Assembly (NCBI GenBank): GCA_026419785.1
Contig: JAODTK010005788.1
Location: 82,046 to 146,045 of the forward strand
DNA length: 64,000 nucleotides
DNA from: Sclerodactyla briareus
Lineage: Eukaryota; Echinodermata; Holothuroidea; Dendrochirotida; Sclerodactylidae
Direction of reading: 5' to 3'
Position numbers and translations under genes: made by a program. The notes below the pieces were generated by a model. It was not told the DNA's origin. It saw nothing but the letters and a program-made list of their open reading frames with translations, and searched no databases. This document shows positions 27,701 through 39,700 of this stretch, piece after piece (the first letter of the stretch is position 1; the number at the start of each line of letters is the position of its first letter).

Positions 27701-30700
27701 TTTGAGCTCCTGCTATATTATTGATAATAATAATATAATACATCCATTTAGAGCTTTTTTGGCATATTACATCATACACATACATACATACATACAACAT
27801 ACATACATACAACATACATACATACAACATACATACATACATACAACATACATACATACATACATACATACATACTACATACAACATACATACATACATA
27901 TGCACGCATGCTCGTACATACATACATACATAGACAGACACACAGTATATGAAACTACAGATAATACACCATCAGTTCAATTGTACTCAAGTGTCTCCCA
28001 GGTCCTCAGGTACAAATCTGGGAACATTTGAAAAGGCTGATCATTCTCGTTGAGGATTCAAACTCTCAATCTAGTTCAGTTCAGTTTAGTTTTGTAGGAA
28101 ACGACCTGAGCCATGATAACCCAAGAAGGAGACCAACAGAACTCAAAGAATTCTACCTCAACTCCTGGAAGACAAGTGGAGGACTGTCTTGGAGGCATTA
28201 ACAGTCTCAAAACCAACATCTGCAGGGAAGCTATTCCACTCATTTATCATTCTTTGCAGAAAGAAACACTTTTCTTACAATGGCCCCTATTAGTGGTAAG
28301 ATTGCTGGACCAAGAGATTTAATCTTTCCCATATGGCAGAGCGGCAGGACAGTGAACTAATCTTGTACGGTAGCCCCTTTTTGAACAGTCTCAATTTGCA
28401 ATCTTCTGATCAGCAGTCTAGACAAACTAGGACAACCGAGGTTATCAAATTGGATAGAGCAGATTGTAAAATGTTTGTCCAAATAATTAAAATGAGTGCC
28501 TATATAGCACTCATTGTTGTTCAGACTTTTCATCGGAACTCCCACAGTATGATCTAATCATTTGAACTGGTATCGCAGCAATCCCTAAGGGGATGGCGCC
28601 ACCCTAAATGCATTCACCATCCTTTTGCACAAAATAAGTACAATTATATGGGCCCTTAGACACAGGCTGCTGCGATAGTGCCTAAATCAAGCAGCTGCAA
28701 AACCTCTAATGAACTGCAATAACTCAGTTTTTGTGTTAAAAATTCATTGATCACTTGAACACCTGTGTGTACGCCACTGATCCTTGGAAGTGAGTAGTTG
28801 CCATTGTCTGTGCAGGTTGTACTGAAATTCCTCACAGGTCTCCAATTATCACCTGGGTGGGAAGACAAAGTGCCTGCCAGATGCACACTGAAGAGCGATC
28901 ATCTGTAGGATTTTAACTCTCAGTCTTAATTCTGCAGTCCGGCGATTCAGACAAAGTTAATCCAGTTTCCATGCCATGGGTAACCCAGTCCTGATCGTGG
29001 TTTATTTCTGCTGCATGGATGTCTACAAATAATCTTTTATCTCGTTACTACTTTTCAGCTGCGAAGTATTCGTTAATGTAGCCTATGCGTTAAACTCGTC
29101 TGCTTCACGTAAGCGTATCCGCTGATCATGTTGCAACCTTGGGTCCAGTCAAGAGACACGCCCCAGCTGGCCTTCGTCTATGCTCACAGAGGTGCCCCCC
29201 AGGTTGGTACAAACATGTTAGAGTAGTATCCACAGGGGGGGGGGGGGGTAGCTGTGTCCACCTCACCCCCAGGATCTTCCATGGCCAACTATTTCAGCTC
29301 CGAGTCAAATGACCCTGCAACACATTCCCTTCGAGCTAGCACATGTAAAAAAAACTCCTATCAGAACTCTGCACCCCTCTGAAGGTTGTGGCATGTTGCC
29401 TCATTCATTAGGTTATTCCGATTTACATTTGAGGAATTCATAGAGGGAGAACAAACAAAGGGTGCCCCTTTGTGCCTTGCTGGACAGGTGCTCCTTTGTG
29501 CCTTACTGGAAAGGGTCCCCCTTTGTGCCTTGCTGGCATACTAGGATCAGCTCAAATTTTGTCTGAGGGTTTAGCTTCCATGATGCAGCGAAGAGAGTGC
29601 TATAGTCTGAACGTTATACCCTCATAATTGTGTCCATCTCAATTCAGACTCAGGTCCCCAAAATCGATCCGTCACTCTGTACAAGTGACCGGTGACTCCC
29701 ATCCTAGCAATCAACATTGTTTGGTATCAAATAGAGTATATTGTCACTATAAGTCAAAGCTAAATTTGATCTGATGTACTGTGGGGCTATTGTTTCTTCA
29801 AACAGCACTGACCATGTTTTCTCGGGGATGGGGGGGGGGGGGGGAAGGGTTGCAAGAAATTCTTACCTCTTGAATAAACTTAGTAGCGGTGTGGGACCAG
29901 GAACATTTCATTAAATTATTTATTACCTATTATGATTTAAGAGAGTATGAAATGTCAATGCAAAAATCAGTTCTGATGCACTTTGGATGACTTTTGTTGT
30001 GATTTCATGAAAACCAAAGTATTGATTATTCCAGAGTGGCTTTGAGACAATTCCTCATCTTCAAGTTGTTCTCGGAGGGGTATCAGGGCTCCTACTTGGG
30101 GCAACTCAGGATTTGGTTCCGTTGAAGGACAACCACAGGATCAATTATCAAGAGGCTGTTTTGATAGCTTCGGAGAAACTAAATCTTCCAGTCCGAAACC
30201 TAACGTTTCCATTTTAATCCTCTGCCTGTGCATTGTCGCATATCGAAAACTCCATCCCCTCATGCATTTAATAATGAATGTCCTATTTTCCAAACCCGTA
30301 ATTCTTCAAACCAGTTCCACTTCTGGGGACAACGACCTATAATAGAATATAACCTTTTCAATTTCTCTTCTCTCGCTCGCACCTGAAAATACCAATGTGT
30401 CTTTTGTGACTTCTCTCAACCATAACATCAGTGGCCTTGAGTCAGATGTTTCCATCAGGTGGGTCCTCGACTTGTCCCCAGTCCGTCTATCATACCGACG
30501 CAGGCATCTTCCTGAGCAAACCTTTCCTTTCTTCAACATTTTTGGGAAGGGGAAGGGTACAAAATACAGAATATTTGCATGTCGAAATTTGGTACAGACC
30601 GTAAACATAACATGGCAAATATGTTAGCAGTTAATCTAACCCTCTCAATGCCGTCTATTATTCCCATAAGGTGGTCCCCAACGCCGCATATTTCTCAGAT

Positions 30701-33700
30701 ACAAGCCACTTTTGAAGTCTTAGTTCTCCATAACGATTTTGGCAAAGAAGATGCAGTCAATCAAAAATTCAGAGTACACTTTATTTGTTCAAAATTAAAT
30801 GCTCTTCCCTATGGCACTAGAAGGTTTCTCCTATTTATCCACCCCTGCAGAGACATGATTGCTTTCCCCCGGAACCCTTCTGAAAAATTATCGAGGAAAG
30901 TTGGACAACTGGATGATAGCAATTCCTGACTCTGAGCCTGGAAAATTCCAAAAATGTTGAACTTGTTATAAACTGGCCCACGTGGCTAACAGTCTGTTGA
31001 GGCAGTGTGCTGGCTTTAAAGTTCTACTGTCCTGTGTCATTACCTCACACCTCGCAGTCATGCAGAGGCATTGAATCGGACAACGAGCTGTCAGAAGCCT
31101 TGCGGTCAGTAAACTCTACAGGCCCCAAAAGTCAAATATTTGAACTGATGCTCTTCCTATGGCACTAGAAGGTTTCTCCTATTTATCCACCCCTGAGACA
31201 GGACTGCTTCCCCCCAGAATCCTACAGTAAAATTATTGAAGAAAGTTAGCCCACTGATAAGCAATTCCTGACTTGGAGCCTGTCAATTTTCAAAAATGTT
31301 GAACTTGTTATAAGAGTGTTCAAATATTTGATTTTTCGGGCCTGCCTCACACGGTAGAGTTTGCTGACCACGAGGCTTCTGACAGCTCCTTGTCCGACTC
31401 GCTCTTTCTCTGCCTGACTGCCAGGTGTGAGGTATGACCACAGTAGAACTTTAGAGCCAGGACACAGCCTCAACAGGCTGCTAGCCACACAAGCCAGTTT
31501 ATAAAGCTCCATTCAGCATTTGCCATACTCGAGAATATGAGCATCAATGATATTGACAATAAATGCCATTGTTCGATACCTCATCTACAAGAAGAACTTC
31601 AGTCAAAATCACAGCACTCAAATCATTTCCATCATGGAGAAAATTGGTTATCAGTTCGCCGACGGTAACAAATATATTTGTGTCGCCACAGGGACTTATT
31701 CCACGAAATTACAAATTTTGACCTAATAGTATCGTTTCAACATTTTTTTTTTTTTTTTTTATATCAGTCAATACAATAGATGACTACAGGAAAAGGAGGA
31801 CATTAAGGGAGGACATGAAACAAGGCTGGATGGAACTTTAAAATAATAAGAACAGCTACCAAGACATTCATGAAGGCCTATTGCTGTTTTTTTTTTTTCA
31901 TCTGTTTGATCTATGAGCCCCCAGTACTATGTAATTGCAGAAACTTGTATTTCAATAGATATCAGTGTAGTGGCTTGTGAATAATCTCCTATAGGAAGTG
32001 TGGCTCCTCTGAAGGGTAAACTTAAAGTTCACATTATCAGTGTACAGAAATTTGATCCATGACAGCTTTTAGGCAGAAGTTTTAGTTCAATTCCTGGTCA
32101 GGTTGCACCAAAGTATATTTTGGCGTAACGCCATCTTGTATGGTGTTCCGCGTAAGTGGAGGGGGGGGGGGGGGGGACATGCCTTAGTGTCTCACAACTG
32201 TCATGATTTGGGAAAACTGAAACAGTTTGCAAAATGATGTTTGAGGGGGATTCGAACAAAGCTCCTAAGTGGTTAGCTGTATTGTGCTCACAGTGTTATA
32301 TCCTAGTGAGGCAAAGACAGCCATTGTGGGGCTGAGAGGAAGGCTACATTCCTTTTTGCCCACCTCACTTTACTACATCCTGGTCACCAATAGTGGGACA
32401 GTGTTTCGAATGTCAGGGTACTTGGATAGGAGGGAGTGGCGAGGGTCATCCACCTGATTTGTGTCTGTCAACTGCCTTCACTTGAGCATGAGCCTCCCAA
32501 CCAGCAACCACTGGTTCGTCGCATAGGAATGTGGGGTGCCCCCTGGGGCAGAGGGGGCCCCATGGCTGGCACAGCCTATTGGGTACCCCAGCGAGTTGGG
32601 TTAAGGGTGGGTGAGTTATACCAGGCTCAGTCGCTTGCTCAGAAGAGACAATTAAATGCAGCTAGATGCTCCCACATGGTTCCCGCAGTCATGGAAGACC
32701 TGAAAACGTCATGAAATTCAATCAATAAAATCAGGCTGGGTAGTTTGAAATTCAGTGAAAATTTGTTGAGTCTTGGGAGGTCATGGAAATTTTCATGAAG
32801 TGAAGTTGTTGCTTTCTCACAGCTGTTTTGATGTTGTTGCTTTGGCTCTCTTTTGGATGCTCAGTTGAAAATTCTGTGTGAGATGTCATAGAGAAGGTCA
32901 TGGAATCCTTTATTTGGTCATGGAAAAGTCATGGATATCGATTGCCCAGAATCTGCAGAACCCTGCTTCTGGGCATGTATTCCATGAGTAATTGCAAATG
33001 GGGATGGGTTGGGTTATCTTTATTCACAATATCACTATTTCTCTTGTTCACAGCTTGGACGGGAAGTTTTTCCTGCTACATGACTCTACGTTCGAGCTCA
33101 CAACGAATATAGCAAAGTATTCCCAGACAGGACCCGAGAACCAGCGTCTAATTTTACTTGGGAGGAAATCAGATGTTGGATGCTGGATCATGGTTTCTTG
33201 AAGTAGGTTCCTGGTTAGGCCACCATAGGTCAATGAGTTTCAACATTCAACATTGCGATTAGATATGGTGTAGGCCTTCTGCATGGTTTACATATGGTTC
33301 CCTGTGGTCAACATTTACCATTGCGGTTAGATATGGTGTAGGCCTTCTGCATGGTTTACATATGGTTCCCTGTGGTCAACATTTACCATTGCAGTTAGAT
33401 ATGGTGTAGGCCTTCTGCATGGTTTACATATGGTTCCCTGTGGTCAACATTTACCATTGCGGTTAGATATGGTGTAGGCCTTCTGCATGGTTTACATATG
33501 GTTCCCTGTGGTCAACATTTACCATTGCGGTTAGATATGGTGTAGGCCTTCTGCATGGTTTACATATCGTCTTCCTTTCTTGGTTTCTACCTCACACGAG
33601 AAATGGAAGACTCAGTCAATGGGTTGCCAAGCATGAATTTAACTATCAGATAGGGTCAGGGCTCGAAAAATCCTATGCGCCGGTAGCCCGAGGGCTTCCC

Positions 33701-36700
33701 CTTCCTGCCGTCAGTCCTACTGATTTCAGTTGCGAAATGCCCGCCTGGCTACCGCAAACTGTAGTCTGTATAAGTTCAAAGTACAGTAGGGGCCTATTAC
33801 GGAGCCCATATTATATAGCCAACAAGCCTAACACATATATTTGTGTTTTCGCTGACCAAGCCGCCGCGTCTGTGCTGTACATCGCTTCTCTCAGTCCGCA
33901 ACCTGTTGAAAAATGATAAAACTGCCCCAACGTGTGTTGCGGCTGTGTCTTTGCATTATTTGCCGAATATCCCAGCTGCCATTGACATCGCAGCTTTATG
34001 GTACCGTAATAATAAAACTGCATGCAAAGCTATATGTTGCTTGCTTTACTCTAACTCGCCCAATGCTGTGCATAGTTTCAATACATAGCCCTGTTTGGCA
34101 CACGTGGTCATCACCTACTTACTGTTGACTAGCCATTCTGACAATGCATTCCCACTGATAATGTACAGTGCGATACTCAACTACCAAGTCGGCCACTCCT
34201 ATCGATTTGGTACAGGCCGCCGACAGCAAACCTTTTTAGCGCACACAATTAACATCTATGGGAGTTTCTAACTAACTCTGTGATTAAGGCCTGGAACTAT
34301 TACTGACCGTCGACCACCACTCCGATCCGCGATACTGCAATGCAATTCGCGTGGGCCTACATTTCTATGAATGAATTAATGGGATTAATTGGGCAATTGG
34401 TGAAAAAATAATTATACATAAAGGTTAAGCACAAGTCGGGTGGCTCTTAGTGCTGATTTTAAACTGTGCCTTGCTTCGGTTCTAGCTTAAAATGCTCACA
34501 GCACTTTACGTTAGGTAGGGGTACCTACTGGCAATTGCACTAGCGACCTGTTTTGTGCGGGGCCAGCCGGCTGGGCGTACATATTTATGTATGGAAGAAT
34601 GTAGTACATGTAATTATGCCTCGTAACAGCATGACACGTGGTCGCATGCATGTGCTGGTTGCCATACGTACGTTGTCATAAATTCTTTTCAACTATCGAT
34701 ACAAAACGAGAAATACAAACATTTATTATACGAAATATATAATTTTGGGGGCAATCTTTTGACTTAAAAAGAGGATGTATAAAAGAAGGGCAATAGAATG
34801 CAGTGAGCTGCAAGTTTGCAGTGTAATATAACGATCGCTAGCATTATTTTTTAGGCACCGCGAGATCCACCGGCACCGATACCAGTGCCGGGGCATCGGT
34901 ATAACCGGTTCCAAAAAATATCGGTAACGCGCAACCCTAGCCAAAGTAATTCTCGCGGGCAGACGTGGCGTAGGTTATGGGGAAAGATCAAGGTCGGAGA
35001 TAGCATTTGTGGAATTGGCACCAGCAGAGCAGGGCCCAGTAAATCGCAAGTGCATATGAGAGTGGGCTTCAAGGAATGATCGAGAGTTCAGTTCAGGGTT
35101 GTTGTTTTTTTGCATTTAAGTACGCATTTTAAACAAAACCCGGTAAATTAGGACACCCCAGTCTGCCTTCGGGCTACAGATTCCAGCCACTTGGGAGCCC
35201 GAGGGCTACTAAATTTCAAAATATTGTTCGAGCACTGGATAGGGTTATAATTGGTCTTTGGTAGACTATACGTTTACTGATGTGGAGAAACGCTTAGTTT
35301 CGTAAACTCGATTCCAGTGAGGCTATTGGTGATTTATCAGCAACATGGTTGCCTAACTAAGGCATGATAGTGCATCTCCCCATGAGGAAGCTATAGCTTT
35401 CTGTCTCCACAAATTCAAAACAAGCCTTGAGACTAACCAATGAATGTGACTCGGCGGTATTTGGCCATGTTCAGCTCATCTTTCCTGTCCCAGAATACAT
35501 GGTCTGGTCCAGGTAAAAATTGGTATGTGGCTTCCCTTACTTATCGCAGTACAGGAACTCCATTGTTTTCGGTGTACAGTAGAGTCATTTCTCATCAAAA
35601 TATGAAATTTTTTGCACAATTTGACTCTAGCTTGTACACATAATAAGTGACAACCCTACCTAGATGGATGAAGCCCATACTGATATTGTGTTCTGATAGC
35701 GATATTCTATGTGCTTTTCTCATCGGAGTACAGAAACCCTATCGTTTTGTCAAGATGGTGTCCTTTTTTTTGTGGATTTTGAAGATTTATGGGAAATGTC
35801 ATGTGTTGCCATAATAAGATGGTTCCATATCCAATTTGTTCTTATCACTGGACATAGGTTATCAGAATGAGTCAAGGAATCACTAAGCCTTTTGGCTTTC
35901 TAGTCCACAATATCACATGGTTCTTAGTTGACCCTGCAACTGTCCCTTTGACAAGACATGTTTCCATTTGCCATTTTTCCCCATGCAGAGAGATCCCTTC
36001 AACAAATGTCCGCCATCTGTCGCCGAGATGAGGGAGTTTGTAACCCGCATCAGAAAGTGATGCTCCTCGATGACCTGCTAAAACTGGCCATAGACAACAA
36101 CAAGACGTTGTATTTGACCTTCGACCCCCACACGAGGGGAACCCCTATGCTGATTACTATGTCAACTATACCATTACAGAAATGTTGAAACATGAAGATC
36201 TCCAGAGGCACAAGGTGGGTCCTCAATCCACATTCAGCCTAGTGTTAAAGATATACACACACATCACACATAGTAGGCTAAAGTTGAGCCTCATAAAGAT
36301 CTCCAGAGGCACAAGGTGGGTCCGCCATCCTCTCCTTCCTTCCTTGATCTTCGATCTAGGGAATGATGAACAGACACGAAGGCCTTTGTTGCAGAATTGA
36401 AGGACAACTGCTAATATATCAGCTGAGAAAAACTGAATGCGTCACTCCAAACCAGAAATTCATACAACTTTCTGTTATTGAGTTACAGTCCTTTGAAGTT
36501 TGTGCATGTGTATTGCGCCAGATCGAAAAACATCCCATCATGCAATAATAAATGATGTCATACTTGCACAACCCTGCAAGCAATCTTTGTTGTCTATTGA
36601 AATTCACACATTATTTTCCTTCCGAAAAGCAATTAGTTTATGGGAGAGGATTGCTGTAGTGGGTTGGTAGGTTTTTATGGTTACTTTTTATAAACATAGG

Positions 36701-39700
36701 AACATTGTATTAAATGGGGTTTGGACCTATAAATACAGTTTTCCATTCTCCACTATATAACCTCTGTTGTATCCAAGCCTGCAGTTGTCCTTCAAAACCG
36801 GAATGACGTCATAATAGGAGGTTAGAAAAGCCTGAGGCCCGAGTATCTGTTCATCATTCCCATTCATAAAATACGCGATTACGTTACTTATTGTTTCATA
36901 CGGAAAATTTAATAATGCCTAAATTGGCAGCACACGTTTTACAGAAAGTCGATAAACTGTGCAAGCCACACAGGCGTGTGCAGCTTGTACTTGGCATATC
37001 ATATTTGCAACGGCTAAAGTGTGTCAAATTGTTATCGCGCGTTTGACTTTGTGCGCATATAAATAAACACAAGGCTTATCCTTATTTGGTCAGCCGGTGT
37101 TTAGTATCAGAATTATAACCGGTTATAATTCACTTTTACCTGCTAATTCTACATACATAGGTCCCATGGTATTTATGAATGCTCCTTCAGTACCTATAGA
37201 TACATGAGAACTATAGAGACACTATTTATTACCTGTATTCCTCCTGAATACCACCTTGGGCACCTGCAGGAAGCTTCCGAAGGGGGCGCTAATGAGATTT
37301 AGTCAGAATGTTAATGCGATACAAACATATGGCCTCTCATTAACGTTCTATCATTGGGCATTTAATAGTGTTTACCATGTATTTTGGACTGTATATAAAC
37401 GAAGCTATATTAGCTGATTTACATGATCGACAGTAACTCATACCCATATATCATGATAATTTATGTATTGAAAATTGCTGACTAAAATGATCTGATTTCG
37501 ATTGATTTTCATGATGATCAGATTTTGAGCAGGAAATCACTAATTAGGTGTGGTATTTAATTAGCTTGTCTTTTGTATTTCATTGTTTGAGCTTGTCAGT
37601 AAAATAAGAGACATACTGAGGTTAGCATGGTGATTGTGATGCAGCTTATATTCACAGGGTATGCTATTTAAGTAGACTAATCTGAATAATTTGTCAGAAT
37701 TTTTCATCCTATTTTGGAGAAAATGGTGATCAGTGCCCAAATTTTCCAAAAAGATGGGTCACCTTCATTCACCAGAATTCTTAGATCGAATCGGGGTAAG
37801 TGGGGGTCAATCAATGTGTCTGATTGTTTATCTGCAGCCAGCCCATATTTGGAATGTGGAAATGTATGCTGGCCCCTCAGGTCAATTATTTCATGCAGAG
37901 AGCAAACATGGGGTAGCGGTGCATTCAAACCAGCTCTTTGACAGAGGCACTCCCGTGCTCGGAAATTGAAGACTGTGGGTTCGGCTGTACTTTGGAGCAC
38001 ACTTGCTGTAATAGTTTCCACAATCAGTGGTAGCGTCTGGTTAGCCTGAAACTCTGGTTTCTCATTTCCAGTTGTGGTGGTTGTCGGCGACGAGTCTGGC
38101 GGGAATACGTCAGGTCATTTACGGAGGATTTCTTGGTGACAGCGGAGGGTAGATGGGACGTCAACAAGCTGAACAGAATACACATAACAAACGTCAACGC
38201 AGAATATTCAGAGGTTTCTGACAGAGATATAAGGTATGAGCTGAAAATAGGAGAATCTTCACGTTCGGAATCCGTCTTGGATCCACTAGAAACCCTGAAC
38301 CTGTACCAGTCCATAGTCACCCCCGTTTAAAAAAATGAATGATAGTTGTCACCCCTCATCTTCTGGGAAGTGAGCGAAAAGAACAAGCGGGGGGGTGGGG
38401 GCGGGGGGTGTATAACCTGTGGTTCTGTCCTGATTACAGGCCCACTATTAACTACTCTTCTTATTTCTGGTGTGGGCTGATCAAAATAATGATATCTTTA
38501 CATAACCGCATCTTTAAACCAAATTTGGATCAAATCCTACCACAGATATTACCATGACCGCAGGCCGTTGTATGAGCACTAGCGAGCGGCTGCAGGAGTG
38601 TTGCTGACCAAGTGGTTAGTGGTATTATAAGCAATCCAAGCGTCTAGCAGGAGGGTGCTAAACGAGTAGTTGGCACTGACAGTGCGTTGTATAAGCGCCT
38701 CCATGAGGCTAGCGCGAGGGTGCTACGAGTAGTTAGCACTGACATTAGTATGAGCACTCGAGCGGGGCTAGCAGGAGTGTGCTAACCAAGTAGTTAGCAC
38801 TGACATTAGTATGAGAACTCGAGCATGCGGCTAGCAGGAGGGTGCTAACCGCAGTAAGTTAGCACGGACAATTAGTATGAGCACTCCGAGCGGCGGCAGG
38901 AGTGTGCTAACGAGTAGTTAGCAATTGACATTAGTATGAGCACTCCGATGCGGCTGCAGGAGGGTGCAACCGAGAGTAGTAGTTAGCACTGACATTATGT
39001 TGAGCACTCCGAGCGGCTAGCAGGAGTGTGCTAACCGATCAGGTAGGGCACTGACATTAGTATGAGCACTCCGAGGGGCTTAGCAGGAGTGTGCTAAACG
39101 AAATGTTAGAACTGACAATAGTATGAGCACTCCGAGTGGCTAGCAGGAGTGTGCCTAACCAAGAGTTAGCACTGACATTAGTAGAGTACTCCGAGAGGCT
39201 AGCAGGAAGTGTGTAACCGAGTAGTAGTTAGCAATGAAATTTAGTATGAGCACTCACGAGCGGATATGAAGGAGGGGGCTAACCGAGTGGTTAGCACGTG
39301 ACAGTGGTATGAGCACTTCAAGTGGCTAGCAGGATTTGCTAACCGAGTAAGTTAGCACTGACATTAGTATAACCTCGAGCGGCTAGCATGAGAATTGCTA
39401 CCTAGTGTTTAGCACTGCATTAGTATGAGCACTTAAAGTGGCTAGCAGGAGTGTGCTAACCGAGTAGTTAGCACTGACATTAGTATGAGCACTCCGATCG
39501 GCTAGCAGGCTGGTTGCTAACCGAGTAGTTAGCAGCTGACATTAGTCATGGGGCCCGTCAAGCCTGCTAGCAGGAGTGTGCTAACCGAGTGTTAGCACTG
39601 ACAAGTGGGTGAGCTTAGCCAAGGTTCGCATTCTGCCTGGTTGGGTCACAACAAGAATAAAAATGGTACCTGTTGCACTCTCTCCACTAACTGGGCGCTC

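Larger units (their letters stand above)
30459..33053 (+). other. GDPD intron D-E
   Basis: It contains the A-B-A'-B' foldback duplication (30799-31504), two T-runs near 31743-31760 and 31886, a G-run at 32160-32175 and a dispersed repeat rich in CATGGAA phrases (32684-32960). No further exon is recognised. Confidence 0.7.
33203..35988 (+). other. GDPD intron E-F
   Basis: It carries a 68-bp tandem array (33250-33567), a complete 1581-bp hAT-like element (33657-35237) and the 3' end of an R1 repeat (35645-35906). No coding sequence is recognised. Confidence 0.75.

Noticed and set aside
27549-28031. 160-codon open frame and the 121-codon frame opposite
   Set aside because: Most of the length comes from the (CATA)n microsatellite, which is open in several frames. 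The rest has no motif.
30033-30215. Open frame reading FETIPHLQVVLGGVSG, considered as a GDPD exon
   Set aside because: It does not match any family block, and the HRG and PENT exons join in phase without it. Part of it resembles a dispersed repeat also seen at 36390.
32232-32300. tRNA gene on the minus strand
   Set aside because: A B-box-like TTGTTCGAATCCCC is present, but the T-stem does not pair and no cloverleaf forms. At most a SINE remnant.
38566-39605. Possible CRISPR array
   Set aside because: The 60-bp units are contiguous with no unique spacers, and the setting is a eukaryotic intron.
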